Of a stretch of DNA of 64,000 nucleotides, positions 14,701-29,347 are shown one piece after another. This DNA is from Luscinia megarhynchos (taxonomy: Eukaryota; Chordata; Aves; Passeriformes; Turdidae). The notes below the pieces were generated by a model, which worked only from the letters and a program-made list of their open reading frames with translations, was not told where the DNA came from and ran no database searches. Within the stretch, counting starts at the first letter, position 1. The number at the start of each line of letters is the position of its first letter. The position numbers and the translations under genes are program-made. The stretch is taken from the NCBI GenBank assembly GCA_034336665.1, contig CM067569.1, forward strand, positions 20,839,820 through 20,903,819, given 5' to 3'.

Positions 14701-17700
14701 AGAAGACTTAAAATGTACACATGTGCCACACCAGATACCACCTGTAGCAGAGCCACCAAAATACTTCTGCACCAAAGAGCAAAATACACCATGTCTCAGT
14801 AAATCCATGGGGCAGTTAGGAACACAGGGCAGCAAGGAAAGGAGAGACTGCGGTTGCCTCCAGCTCCTGAAGAGCCCAAGAACTTCATCCTGTGCATATA
14901 AAGTGCTGAGGAACTTCAAGGTATTGTATGGAAGCAAGACAGCAAAAAGACATAATAAAAGTTACCACTCACTAAAACAACTTCAGATGTCAGGATTACT
15001 CAGAAACATACACAGGGTTATGCATGTATGTTACACACATGGAAATAAACTCTTTGTACCTAAAAGCATAAGAGGAGTTTCTAAGCACTGATAAGTTTGA
15101 AGATGCTATCTAATCAGGGAGGTTTTCTTGTGGGCAGCTCACAAGTCTCTGTTGTACAGGCACAGTACCCACCCACTCAAGACTGCTGCCACCATCCCTG
15201 CACTGCAGCCACACGGCTTCCCGATCCCAACAGCATCAGGCCTTGGAAAACCAAGGTCAGCTTCTCCCTTACCTTGATCCAAAGCCACTCAAGGGGCTCT
15301 GCTTCCTATGCAGTACGATACAGGCACATAACACCTATTTCCACATCACTAACATAACACTCCACATGCACTTTTCTCAGACCCAGCTGCAGAAGATCCC
15401 AGTTTCCAGAGCTACACTAAAGCACCCACTTCTATGGTTGCTCCAAGAAATAGAAGATCTAAACAGATCTCCAATCTACCTGGAGAACAAATAACTGCCC
15501 ATCCCCAGCACTTCAATAATTCCTTACTGAATGGTTCTTCTGAACTTGTTTTCCTGATCCAAGGCATGCGACTGAAAAGGAAAAGAAATGTACTGCAGTA
15601 CAGAGGGAGCAGACATCTTCAGAGAAAGACACAGGTGATCCTTAAGCCAACATTGACACCAAAGACTGTATTCTGTCAGCCCACGGCCTTGGTCAGTTGA
15701 GCTTTGTAATTTGCCTTTATTACATTCATGCTTTGTTAGCTATAGCTGCCATAAAGATCAACTTTTTTGGGTGTTGTAAACCCGACAACAGACATGGGGT
15801 GGGAGAGGTGCTTCAAAAGAATAAGCACACACCTTCTCCTCTAGCCTAAACCAGCCATTTGGCAGGAACCCAGTGCAACATAATACATCCAGTACAAGGA
15901 GCAAATTGCCTGTGAGGGACTTCCCTGTACACTGACACACAGCTCTGCAGAACTGACACGCCTACACACAAAAAAAGAGAAAAAGGGCAGAAACAAACTC
16001 CACTGCAACCAAAGAAAGGCTTTACTTATTTTTAATTTCTTTTTTCTTGTATTCTTCTTTCCCCCTGGGCTAATTCAGAAGCCCACTATGCTTTTAACAG
16101 GGAGTCATGGTGCACAGACACAGGGGCTGTGTCCCTGAGCACTGGCAGTGTAGTTGCAAGGAACTCATGATCTCCATGGGCACGCTTACAAGAGAAAGAT
16201 CAAGCATGCTATCAATGAATTGGGAGTCCTTTCTGCATCTCAGTGACATTTTCATCACCATAACTGGCCATGGGTAGAATATCCCAGGAAGCAAACCCTA
16301 AAAATAACTTCTTACAACAAGTCAGACAGTCCCCCCAGCAAAGGGGGAGGGAACATTGCTTACACACAGTTAGCACTATTTGGTTATTACGAGAGGGACA
16401 ACAAATGCCCAGAAAACAGGAGAGGCAGAGAGGAAGCAGAGGAGGAAAAGTGGGTGGTGAATCATACATCAATTTTTTTCTGCATCACCAATGACTGGAA
16501 ATTGGAAATGCTTTTCGAAGCAGAAATAAAGAAATGGAAATAGAAATCTGGAACCAAGTCTGCCGAGAATACTTCTGAATACAGTGAAGGAGGAAGCCTT
16601 GCCTGCTAAGAACCAGAATGAAAAGCATTATGTACTTCCTGCAGCCACCTTGAAGGAAGGCCCTGTGGAGCCCTTTGCTGCAATGGCCCAAGGGGCCCTA
16701 GGTATCCCCACGGATCCCTAGATGAGCTACAGAGGAATTTCTTCGCCAGAATATCCTCAGAAACTTGTGGATGGGGAAACAGGAAGAAATTGTACAAGTG
16801 CTCCTGTCATGGCTGATAGCCAGGCAGTCTTTCAAGGAGCTTCTGCTTGCTGAAGAAGCAGAGGAGAGGCAGGGGAAGAGCAGAACAAGCCATCCATTCC
16901 TCAGCCATGTGCTTAAAGCCACACACTCCCCAGCCAGCCTCCCTGCCATGTGCTGGAGGGGCTGCAATCCTCACAGAGCTCCCCTGAGATGGTTCATCTA
17001 CCCCACTTGTGGCCCTTCTCCCCCTCCTGTCACAAGTCTTTCAGCAGCAGTCCCCAGCCTGCCAGGTGCAGCACCTAAGCAGCCAGGGCACTCCAGCTGA
17101 CTCCACCTCTGGGCTCTCTCCCTGGCAGCATCCCTTTGCACACAGTCCCTCTGACAGCCATGCAAAGAGGGACAACACAGTCGTAAACCTGCAACCCATG
17201 GGGCCTCTGTGCACTTCTGAGTGACAAGTAGAAGCTCACAACAAGCTCCAAAATCTAACAGGACATCCTGTGTAAGAAAGGAGTGTGCTATAAAGACATT
17301 CTGACAGGACTGGCCCTAAGCAAACACCTGGTTAGACTCTGTGGCAGAGTGAGGAGGGTAAAAGCGTGACAGGATTTTCCAGTTCCAGGATTGCTGCCCA
17401 CTGTGCTTTTTTCAGTGTTTTCCTGGTTCTGAACAGCTGATGCATACACAGGCACAGAAGGGAGAGGCTCCTACCATCAGCACGGTGCTGCCATCCCTTT
17501 ATCCTCCTGCAAAAAGTCTTTTCTGAATAAGTTTCCCTGTGCCATGGGAAGGACCCAGCCACAACTGCAGACACCGGGCTTGCTAGCACTCACTCCCTCT
17601 TGATTTACAGAACTTCCCTGCTAACAACTGCATTGCAGATGAACTCTCTTAAAGTGGACATGCAGTAAGTGAGACAGTAGGACACAGAGCTGCTCCAAAG

Positions 17701-18406
17701 GCAACACAGTCATATCAGCACCTTCTCTGCTGCATACACAGCAACTGTACCTGTGCAAGAACTCCAGCAGCTCTGTCTTAAACTGACTAGGCACACAGGG
17801 TCTGAAGAACACAGCCTAACAAAGAGAAACCACACCAAGTGAGCTTATTTGTGGACGTAAGTTCCCTTCTTCGCCCCATCATCTGATCACATCAGGTGTC
17901 AGTGGTTTTGGATGAACCAGCTAAGTAAGTATCAGACTACAGCTGGTTAGCAGACACGGTAACAGTGCGACAGGGAGGCAGATCTCAGCAGTGTCAAGTC
18001 ACTGCAATGCAGGATCCAGGGATTCAAAGATACAGAAAGAAGAATTTAAGTTCCTTTGGCTCAGTCGAGCTGCATGTCGCCTTGTTCCTGAGCCAAACCC
18101 TGCCACCCCTTTAGATAAGGTAACTGCAACCAAGAGACCCAAGTTTTGTTTCCAAGACACGGGAAGAAATTTTGAATGTGTTTTCCAAGGAGAAAAAACT
18201 TCAGCAACATTTCATAATTCATCAGGGAGATAAGAAACTTCTTAACTATTTGTGAGGTGGTGGAAGGGAAAGCTTTTCAAGCTCAGCTTCAGGACTACTG
18301 AAGAAAGTAAATATACATAGCCACAAAGAGTTAACAAGGCATAATGTGCTTCCTTAAAATTGTAACCAGGTCTGCAGCAACTAGTCACCTGAACTCATTA
18401 GCAATA

Positions 18407-18425
18407 TTTGATAATGATTATCAAA
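18407..18425. repeat. Inverted repeat of GATA-type arms, 8-bp arms, 3-bp spacer
   Basis: TTTGATAA, TGA, TTATCAAA. Two opposed GATAA cores within intron 2. Confidence 0.75.
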
Positions 18426-21400
18426 AAAGCTAAACTGCCTCTGCCTCTTTTCTCATATCTCTGATGCTGAACTTGGCTGTCTGGAGAAGACAAATGTGTT
18501 ATGAGAGCTTGACTGTCAGTCTACTGCTCTAGAAGTGTTTCCACACAAAGGACAAGCTGACCAACACTTCACTCCTCTACATCATCCCTTATTGAGTGCA
18601 AGAGAAATTCAGACAGACAGAGAAGGCTGTGGATCATTGCTCTGCACTGAAAATTTTAATCCAGGCAACTTCATGACAAGCAGCAGACACAACACAATAT
18701 CCTAATCTGCAGAGTTGGCAGATTCTAGGCCAGATGACACACGAGTCAAACAAAAATGGGCAAAACTGAAAGCCACTTTTCAATCTGCAATCCAAAAATC
18801 AGGAATATTTAAAGTAACACAGGAGCTATGAATCACTACTTTAACTTGCAGTGAAGAAACACATCATCATAATCAAGCTTTGTCTCTGCACAGGCACCAG
18901 TTATAAAATAAAGCTGTGCAACTTCAATGATCCTAATCTCTCTGACACAATCTCAACAGAGGACATTTGATACCCAAAGCTTACATGGACTGGCCCTGAG
19001 GCAGGCAAAATTCAACTTAACAGCACACCAATTCTTTTGGCAAACAACAGGAAAGTCCTGCTTGGCATCACCAGCCTATACTCTCTAGTAGCCTCCAAGA
19101 AAAACGCTCCAGCAAGTCCCTATGGGTTACAGGGGCCAGTAAAGATAAGTTCCTCCCTCTCCATCTATTTTTTCCTCCAGCCAATAGGCAATTTCTTAGC
19201 CCATTACTCATGAAATGTTATATGCTTTGACATAAAGGAATATGAGGAAGTAAATAAAATTTTAGAAAAGAAGAAAAAGCAGAAAGAAAAAAACAAGAGA
19301 CACATGGACATTTTCCGAATGGCAGCTGCTGCAATACATGAGAAACACAAAGTTTATTTGGCAGGCACTGGAAACCAATAAAGGATGAGTTTTAACAAGC
19401 TGTTTTCTCTGAAGAAGCTTCCAGGGTACCCATGTAATTTGAAATGTGCATCTAGAAAGTGCATCCCAGAGAAAGCACTGGACTGTCCCCTATGAAGTCA
19501 CATTTCAAGTCAGGTGTATGAGATCAGGTCTCTAGCAGCAAACAGAGCAGGATAAACACACACATCTCACCCATCTCCAGAGCTGGAAGAAACTTCACAC
19601 AGTCTATATTCTGCTGCACAGGCAAGGAGAGCCCTTGTGAAAGAGAGGTCCCTGTAAACTAACAGGGAACAGAGGAAGTACACTGAAGTTTAAGGATTTA
19701 GCTCTTCAGTCTCCTTTTATTCACCTCAGATGTCAGACTATCCTTTTCTCACTGCTCCCCTGGGACTGAGAAAACCTCTTTCAAGAAAGACTTGTCTTCA
19801 ACATCAAGAAATGACATTTCTGTCTTCACAGCTATCACTTACCACAGTCTACACCAGCTGACTTATCGGAGATGACACAGTAACTGCAGAAGATAAAGCA
19901 TGTCCAAACACTGAGTTACTCCAAAGACAAGCTGCAGCCTACTCCAGCTAACTCAGGTGCCTTGAAGAGGAGCAGAGGTGAAGGAAAGGACAGAATCCTT
20001 TCCATAGGCTTTCAGGAACTGGCTTTGGAGGCTTAAAATCCTTGTTCCCACATATGGGCCTGTATTCACAGGAGCTTAAGAAGTCCACTGGGATTTGGCC
20101 TGGTTGGAAAGACCTATATCAATAATTTCCATAGATATTAGCGTCTCATTTAATAAATGTTTTCAGTTGAAGAAGCCCTTCTAGAATGAAACTAGTTTTT
20201 ATTACCACAATTCTATCTTACTAAGCCTTCAGACAAACACTTTATACTAGTATATTGCTGCTCAGAAGTTTCCCAGGCACAATCAAGTAGGTCATTCCTG
20301 AAGCTGCCTGCAAGAAGATGCTGTGATAATTTGCAATACTGCAAACAACCAAGTGATACCACCTTTTGCTATGGAGCACTGAGATTTTGGGCACTGAGTG
20401 CAGAGATCCCCCTCACCAGCTCCATGCTTCCCAGCCAGCTGCAAATCACTAATTCCCCTAGAACCAGCCCTTATCATGGTCAACCTCCACAAAGAAGGCT
20501 ATAGCACAGGGTAGCAGTAGGACTTCCTCAGACTCCAGTGGAGGGAAAACTGCCAAGCTTAGCCTCTCTCATGCACTGCAGGCCCACCATGCTATCAACT
20601 CTGATATGCAGGGACACTGCCCCAGCTCTGGGAAGGAGACAAAAGCATATGCAGGGTCAAGACCAGCTACTAGCTCTAGTAGCGCTGACATGGTTTTGCC
20701 TCAGACATTTTCAATTACAACAGTCTTGTGCTACTGATGACAGTAGTGCAGACTGGTCAGAACCATGTTTGGTAGCCTGCAACCTGCAGCCAACATTGAC
20801 ATTTGATTTGCATGAACTAGTGCAGAAAATCTCTAAGCACAAAGTAAAGAACCAGAGTAACTTGTAGGTATAGGGAATAGGAAAAAAAGACTAAAAGAAG
20901 AGAGATCATCTTTTCCCACTTCTTACTTTCCGCCTGCCAAAGCAATGCAAATCCCAGTGACTTATGCAGTGAAAGCAAGATGCATTCACCCGCTCTTCAG
21001 AGAGGAAATCTGTCAGAGCACTGTTGCTCAGAGTTTAGGCTGGAGGAGGAATGCCAGTCTGCATTCCCCCCTGCCATCCCAGTAGCTACAGGAGAGTGAG
21101 CCTGGTATTTCTCACTAGGATACTGTCCTTCGTTAATACATCATCACCCAACCTCCTTCCCTCCGTTCTCTCCTATGAGAAAGTTTAATCCTTTGGCTCA
21201 CATGCATCTGGTAAATTTTTCATCCCTGTTTGCCACTGTCATCATGGCAACAGCCCCCAGAGATAACCCAGCAGCTCTGCCACAGCAGGCAGGCTGCCAC
21301 TCCCTGCCTGATCTGCCATTTAGCCTTTGGCTCCTAGGCCTACAAAGAGCTGTGGCCGCTCCCAGGCTCATCTTCACAAGCATATTCCTTCCTTAGAGAT

Positions 21401-23684
21401 AAATTTACATGGCGTTTGTTTTTCTTTAAAATTAACTGTGTCTTCATTCCCACAATGCCTACTGAGACAATTGTCAGCTCAATTTTTGGGACTCTGATAA
21501 AATCACACAAATAATAGTACTGCCAGAAGAGACGGTACCTTTGCTGTCTGAGAAGTTTTGTGTTTAACGGAGAAATCACCTGTGGCTTCTAGCAAAGAGA
21601 AAAGATTAACTAGCAGTCTTCTCTGAAGCACCACACTAACTTGGACTTGTCCCAGTGTCATGGGTAAGCACACTCCAGCCACAGTTAAAACAAGGGCTCA
21701 TGGCTGTGGATGCTCGGACAGCAGCTAACTCAGGATGGGAACTTTGGACAGGAGCAGCAGGACAGGGGGTCACCAGAGAGATATGTAACTCACGCTCTCA
21801 GGAACATAACACGAAAGTTATATGCACACACACATTCTCTGAAAGGTCATTGCATTTACTCAACTCACATCTCAGAGATGGGGAATTCTCCCTCTGACTC
21901 TGCCAGGAGCAGAGTGAGACAGATCCTGACACCAGGAGTAACATCACCACAGTCATCTCCTCTTCTCCTGATTCCATCATAAAAAAGCAAGGTACAGCAT
22001 TAACCAGCTCTCGTGGCACCTCTGTATTAGTCTCAAACACTAGAAATCAGCCGCTTGAACCAACAACCAACTTCCCAGTCTGCTCATCTAAACTGTAGGA
22101 GCAACAGAAATTGTGCAATATTCTCTGGGAGGGAAGGGGAGCAAAAAAGCATTACTAAAAGACTATTTTCAACCCAAGCATTATAAATTAATATAATTAT
22201 GGGTTAAAGTAACTGATCCACAAGAAATGAACTCTCAAAACAAACTCAAAATTTAAAAAGAAAGAAAGGCAGGAGAGTAAAAGGTAAAAAAAGCTACAAG
22301 GAATTCAAAATCTAACAACTGTAGACTCAGTTTGGGCAGAAAGTTAAATCCATGCCCAACTTATCTTTGGCTGCCCTCAGTGTTCAGAAAGCTTACTTCT
22401 AAGATACTGTCAGCCCACTGCTTCAGAGGTGTTCAGCAACTATTCTCCAAAAATCATGCAAGCAGCAATACCAGAATGTGTGCGGAGATGTTACCAAAGT
22501 ATAAAGTGGTATTTAAATTTAATAAGGTATAAAAAGGAACATGATGTCAGCCTAATTCATAGGTCCCCAGTTTTTGAAGCATTAAGCTTATTGTCGTAAG
22601 GATCAGCAGCAACTACAGTAGTTGAAGTTACAGGATCACATTTCCTCCACACACTAAAAAAAAAATAAATCCCAGAACATCTAGCGAGCAACTCAAAATT
22701 TTAAGGATGCATTTGCTCATCAAAAATCAGTGCACTCTGTTTTCTAGAAGATGACCACTCTGAGCACTGACATCACTTCAGTTGCAGGCAAACACACAAT
22801 GATGTGAGATACTCCACATTTCTTTTTTACAGCATTCAAGGCTTCTTTCCTCTGCTGGTGACCCTGGTGCCAGGCAATATTGACCTCTTTGCCCAAGTAA
22901 GCCAACAGCAATAGCTCACTTTATAGTCAAACCCTGGCAAATGAATGTGGGATTTTTTTTTACATCTGTTATGTTGGTAGAGAGGAAATAAAAACAAATA
23001 CCTGAAATATCAAAACAGATGACAGGTCAGAAAAAGTGGGGGGTGATACCTTCATTGTGGTCACAGACTGGACAGTGTGATTTTGCATTAGCATGCTTCC
23101 CTTTTAAAAACTGTCTTCACTCAATCTGGAGGGCCAGAACAACTAGAATACTTGCAGGGTGTGGAAAGGAACAAAATTATTGTCATAGTCCTCTCCTGAA
23201 ACAGTGGTACTAACCCATTGTTAGGGAGGAGGGCACTGGGCACCCTTTAAAAATTTCTTTATGATCCACAGATGAATCCTCCTCAGCTAGTGATCATTTT
23301 GCTACTGTCTAGAGAAAGATTAAATTTTGAAATCTCTGTGCTACACCGCAAAACCAACAAAAAAAGCAAATAGTTTTTTCACTGGATCCTTCTTGCAAGA
23401 AATTGAAGTAGCTCTCCTTGCCCCAAATACCAACAGGCTGCTCAACACCCTGCTCTTCACCGCAGGGACACCTACAAATACTTCAGCTGTGGCTGGCTGA
23501 TCAGAGTAAATGCTGCAGAGCCAAGGGCTTCGGGACACGTGCAGGAGTTAGCCTAATCACCTTTCTGCCATACACAAATCCAGTTTATATTGGGAAAACA
23601 AGAAACCCGACTCTCTCACCAAGCTCCTTTCTCTAACCTCGTGCAGAGGCAGTAGGAATTCCTGCCCAATCTGTGTGCCCACTT

Positions 23685-23694
23685 CCCCCCCCCC
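23685..23694. repeat. Ten-base C run
   Basis: Homopolymer of ten C on the plus strand; prone to sequencing length error. Confidence 0.9.
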
Positions 23695-26600
23695 TCATTG
23701 TTAATGCCGGAAATTTAATACTCAATGTGACCACTGAGAAGACAGACACAAGCTGAAATCCTGTCTGCTCTGTTCCAGCTCCTTTATAAAATATACAGCG
23801 TAAACTGAGAGGCAACCTGGGGTAACCCCAACCATCACTAATATCCACAGTGGGAAGAAGCCAGCTTCTGGCCATAGTAAGCCACACTAAAGCAAGGCTT
23901 CCACCACTCACCACCCCGACAATCTCTGCTGGCTCTCACACCAGGGCATTTTCCTGCCTGTACTGATACACTGGGGCAGGCAAAAAGCCAAGCCAACCCT
24001 CAGCAGCCCCCCACTAAGTTCCCAGCTCCAACCTCTCCTCCAAGGTCAGGGTCAGGGTCTCTTTGGCAGAAGCCCTCCTCTTCTTCAAACACTTCTTCCA
24101 ACGAAATTTCCCCTACTGGTGTGTATATATATACTATTTGAACCCCTCTTCCCCTATGCAGGGGACTGCAAGTAGGCAGGTAGGAAGAAGAGGGGGAGGC
24201 AGGCTGCTGGTGGGAGGTAGAGGGCTGCTGTTTCTGACATCAGCTCAGCAGCCTCACTACCAGCCCCTGCTGCACTCGTGTGCTGAGGTGCAGAGTGAGG
24301 AGTTCAGCCACTTGCTACCCACTCCACCGACTGATTCCTACCCTGCAGCCCCCATCCAGCAGCACCCAGCCTCTTACAGTTGCTCCACCAGGCAGCTCCC
24401 AGCCTCATACGCTGCTCTGGGGAGTGTACAGCACTCTGCTCTGCTCCCTGCTACCCTCCATGTGTGCAAAGACCTCCAAAAAACTTCCAACCCACTGCAG
24501 CTGGTCTGCTTTATATGCTCCCTAATCACAGCATCTCCCAGAGTTCTGCAGGCAGCAAAGGGGAGGCACGGGGTGGAGCTGGGGCACAGGGAAGTTCTTC
24601 ACTCAGCCCATGCTGCAGGAAGGGAGCTTCTCTCCCAAACCAAATGACTGGACCTGATTTGGGCTGCTTAGCAAGTACAGACCGAGCAGACACGATTTGA
24701 TTTGCCATCCTCTGCAAGAAAGGACATTTGTCCTCAACCTGCAGACACAGGGGCACACAGAGAACAGCTATCACAGGACACCTCTACGTGAGTCTGGCTC
24801 TGCTCTTGAGCCCCCCGTGATGAGGTGCTGTGCCTGCCCTCGCAGAGCCAGTGGCCCTGCTGCAGTGCAGCAGCCTGCACACAGCCAACTCCAGCAGTGT
24901 GCCCCACTGACTCAAAAGCTGGCAGCCTCAAGAGCAGACAAGGCAGTCCTCATGTAAGCAGCAGCTATGAACAAGTACAGAACAGACCAAGTGAGATGTC
25001 AGGAACTGAGGCTGCAAAACTTCCTCTGCAGCATTCAAGCTCAACATTTTAGTGTCCAGGGAAACTCCTGCTGACACTTCCAACAAAGCATATTGTAAAG
25101 TTCAAATCAGCAAGTACTACAGAACCAAAAGCCAGGACAATTGTTGTGTGGGGAAAAAAAGCAGAGTTGGAATATAAAGAGTGTTTTTTTCCTGTTAGGG
25201 TTTGATACACAGAAGTAATTCCCTGCTCCTTCCACAATCCACATAATCTCCTAGAGGAACAACAACAAAGTAACTCGGTAGGCTGCAAATTTTTATCTGG
25301 TTTATAAATTTGGAAAGATGAAAAGCAGGGAGAGAAGCCACCTTTATTTCACAGTCAAAAGCAAAGCCACAGAAAGAAAGCACAGTGAAGCGGACTAACT
25401 TACAAGACAGCTGTTTTTAATTCTTTCATCAAGAGATGTCACTTGCAAGAGTTAAAAGATACAGATTTTCCACAGAATATTAAATTTAACAAGAGATGTA
25501 ATAGAGAGAGATTTTTCCTTCTGCACCTAAAAAAAGGGCAGAAATACTACAGATAGCAGCAGGATCACTAAATACTATTTGGTATAAAAAACATTCCAAA
25601 AATGATTAAATCCTAAAGCTCTGCCTACCTCTTTCCAAAGCCAGACTCTCTCTTGAAGTATATGCTGGCAAGTCAAATTGTGGATATCTCCCTACTGCTA
25701 CTAAAGCTGCTGCTTCTCTCTTGATCTTTTGATCACTGCAAGTAATTTTACTTTATTTGAACTACACTGTAACACTACTTGCTATGAATTTTGATGTTCA
25801 AAAAGTATTCTGGTGAAACCCACAAGACAACTTTCAAAAAATTACAGTTATTACTTCACTCTATCCGTAGCACTGGTAAAAGTCTGTGCATTCAATCCCA
25901 TGGGAATTTCAGAAACTGAAACATTTTATTTCCATTGTATGTGTAATAACCACTGCTCTTATATGTCAGCTGAATGCTGACTAAGGTGAAGTCTGTTTCC
26001 TCTCCCTTTCCACAAGCATTTGGACCCTATTTAACATTAAACTTCTTGGCATGGTCTTCACTGGGCAGTCTTAAGCATCAACACAACATGAATAATAGCA
26101 AATACTTCACTAAAGCCAAAATATGAATTTTAATTTAGACCAGCTCTTACTGACAAAACTTATTAAAACAGAGAACAAGCATCCAAAAATCACAGACAAT
26201 ATAAAAAAGAGACTCTCCTCTCAACAGCTGACTTGGTATTTTATGAAGAATGAAGTTTACTAGACTGAAGCTGTTAGGACCAGCACCCTGACCATCCTCC
26301 TTGCTTTCACAGAGAAGCCTGAAGCATTCCTCTTCCTCTTTTTCAGCCCTGTAAACTAAGCTTTTCAGCACTTCCCAGTTAGCTATCCAATATTTCTTCC
26401 TCACAAGTCTTGATAAACGAAGGTACCAAGTACTGCAGGAGGAGAGCAAGACTGTTACCATTGCCTTGAAGAGAATCAAGGAAAGCACTACAGCAGGCAA
26501 AATTTCTGTGAAGCAGTAATGGGCTATCCTTTGCAGCAGCAGTAAGATGCTGACTCTTGAAGTAGCAGTTACTGCATCAGGTGTCCATACAGGTTCAAAT

Positions 26601-27710
26601 TCTGCTAGAGATAGTAAAAAATGTTAAATGTAGCTATGCTTAAATTGGAGAGGGGCTGGCTGTCCCCACATAAGGGAATATTATGGCTCTATGACCGTGC
26701 CTAGAAGAAAAGCAGCAGCATGGCAGGCAGGTCAGGAAGGTGGGTTACCCTGCACAATGGACAGCGTGCAGCTGGGCGCACAGGAGAGCCCTGGACAGAG
26801 GTACTGATGGGCAGAGACACAGACAGCCCAAGGAGAAGTGCCAACTTGGGGAAAGGACACATCAGGCAACACATAGCCAGGATGCTGCAGAATTAACACC
26901 ATAATTCTGCTCCTCAGAGAGACAGCTTTCTAAAACGCCTTTTCCCAAGACTTTCATTTCCAGGTTGCTGAATTGAATCTCCCTAATCACTGACTTACAG
27001 CTGCAATGTCTAAATAGCACACATTTTTCCTTCAATGCTTTAAAGACCTATTCCAAGGTGAATTCACTAACTTCCTATCAAAATACTCAAGTCTTTTACT
27101 ATAAGTACGTTTTGTACTTCAGCTCTCAGCAAACACAGCTGGAATAACTGAGGAACTTATATATTCAGCTGAAGTCACCATCCACTTTTCAGAGATTCCT
27201 CAGTTCTCAGTTAAAACTTCAATACAACCTGATCAGTTCCCTTGTAGCTGATACTCTTCTGCAGTAGCAGAAGCACACATTTTGTTTCTTGGTTCTCCTC
27301 ACACTTACCCTACCTAACCAGTACATTTTTAAGTATATCACTGCCAGCTGCCTTTAGTTAAGTAACTGAGGACCAGGCTAGCAGCCTCAATGTATTTTAT
27401 TTATAGAAAGGTATGAAATCTAAATAGTAAGTATAGCTCAAAACATGGCCTATATTCACCCATACTTACCTTTTCTACTTGTTGGGTCATTAAACTGCCA
27501 TCACCTCACTATGAAAAACAATTAGAACCTATACATTTCTCCCTGTGTAATTCATGAAATGATCAAATACTTTAAAACTGACTCAATCAGTTTTTCTGAG
27601 AGTTTTTTACTTCAGCTAATATATTTTTGAATTTTCAAATATATTCAGCCTGCATTTTTTCCCATTTTTCTTATCTCCAGAGTTAACTTCAATACCTTGT
27701 CTTTAGTACG

Positions 27711-27729
27711 ATAATGGTTTAACCATTAT
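27711..27729. repeat. Inverted repeat, 9-bp arms, 1-bp spacer
   Basis: ATAATGGTT, T, AACCATTAT inside CAMK2G intron 2. Perfect arms. Confidence 0.85.
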
Positions 27730-29058
27730 GAACAGTTTATGGAACTGCCCCCTCCCTTCTTCAAGCAGCCTGGTGTCCACTAACATCTGAGAAAACACTC
27801 TCCTGAGCTTTAGTCCTCACTACAGGATGAGGTCTGAGGAGCAAACACAGCATTGATGGCTGTCAGCAAAGCAAAGCCACTCTTCAACCCTCTCCCATAT
27901 TAAGTTGAACTAATTTTGAACTCAAGAGATTGGATATCCCACCTACATCAGCAGGACTGTCACGTGACCATTGAGGGGACACTGATTCTCAAAAGATCTG
28001 CAGCCACCTCATTAACAATCCAAGGCTCCACTGGCTGGCCCCCAAAATTACCTCACTCAGGCCAAAAACTAAACACCTTAGCACATATGCTTGCTTCCAG
28101 AAGGAAAAAAAACCAAACCAAACACCGAAAAAGACAAGAGAAAAATCACTGCTTCACAGCACACTACCACTGACATCACTTCTTCATACAAACCATACAA
28201 ACTACAGAAAATGGAAATTTTTCACTATTCTTCAAGCTGTCTTCTGTTCTTATCATCACATTTCATGTTCTGGCAAAAAGGAGAATACATATTCTAGTTT
28301 TCTTTTTTGTAAGGATTAGCGAAAAGTTATTCACTTCTAAATCATTTCTCAGGATCACTTGCTTTCTCCTCATGAATTTCTCTTCCATTTCTCAGTCACC
28401 GCCCCACTAAGCCCTCTACTCAACTAACAAGACAGTCAAGGGCTTCATACATTAATTTTGTCAAATCTGAAAGGCCTCTAAAGACTTACAACTCTTCTTG
28501 TCCACCTTTTTTAGAAAGAGCTGCCTCTGGCATCTCAACTTGTTGCACTCCCTATTTTCAGCATCTTTCATTGCATTCAGTTTCGTCATTGTCCCCTTCA
28601 TCCACCCCACCCACAGAGCAACATTAATCCCTCAAGTGATTCCCTAGAAGATGCACATTCCCTTCATACTGTATAGTCTACTACCCTTTATGTATACGTA
28701 CGTCCCTGAAAAGCAGAAGAGCTTGGAATAGTTAAATTTTTCCTCTTTTTATAACACTGCAGTCTAGTTTCAGGTTTTCTAAGTCTCCAGGAGTAATGAA
28801 AGTACAAGTCCCTTGTTCTAATAAGCTGAGAAGTCAAATCAGCAAGATTTCTCCATCCAACCTATTTCTGCCTTTGAAGGCAGACTTTTTAGCTTCCAAA
28901 CACACCACCTTTAACTACAGCATGAAAGGAGCAAGGCATATAGCATCTATCTTTCAAAAAAAATAATCACATCTGTTCTGGTAAGACAGATCTCCTAGGT
29001 AAAAAAGACATTCAGCAAAATAAGTCTGCAACATTTCTCTTTATTATGAGTGATTGGT

Positions 29059-29071
29059 ACACACACACACA
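29059..29071. repeat. Short AC microsatellite
   Basis: Six AC units plus a terminal A, about 280 bases downstream of CAMK2G exon 2. Confidence 0.9.
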
Positions 29072-29347
29072 TAGATGAATCTACCTCTAGCTCAGCTTGA
29101 AGAAGAAAGATCTCAAGAAGAAAAAAGACATCATTATATAGAGTATCCATTTCCAGACACAAGAATTTTTCTATCATCCCACACTACCTTCTTCTGTCTC
29201 CTCTTCGCTACACAACTGAATTATTTTGAAATGCCTAAATAATGACTGACACAAGCAACTCCAGATCCCTTAAATTTATTACCGCCTCAACTCCAGTGAA
29301 ATATTTTTCTACTAAAACAGGGAAGAAAGGTAGATAGAGACACTAAC

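Larger units (their letters stand above)
10711..29347 (-). other. CAMK2G: CAMK2G intron 2, proximal part
   Basis: Downstream of the exon 2 donor the minus strand holds no recognisable CaMKII exon. I looked for DNA encoding RICRLLKHPNI, GFHYLVFDL, EYYSEADAS, IVHRDLK and the DIWAC region and found none. The sequence is AT-rich, apparently unique, with short tracts (T/G-rich at 11687-11757, C10 at 23685, an AC run at 29059). GC-richer patches lie near 16600-17200 and 24150-24930. The latter contains a 194-codon plus-strand open frame with no recognisable domain, preceded by a TATATATA stretch near 24125; I do not call it a gene. Intron assignment is inferred from the absence of exon 3. Confidence 0.7.

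Noticed and set aside
23331..23360. Sequence resembling the reverse complement of the kinase HRDLK motif (AAATCTCTGTG)
   Set aside because: On translation the surrounding residues are wrong (V-A-Q-R-F) and no kinase exon context follows.
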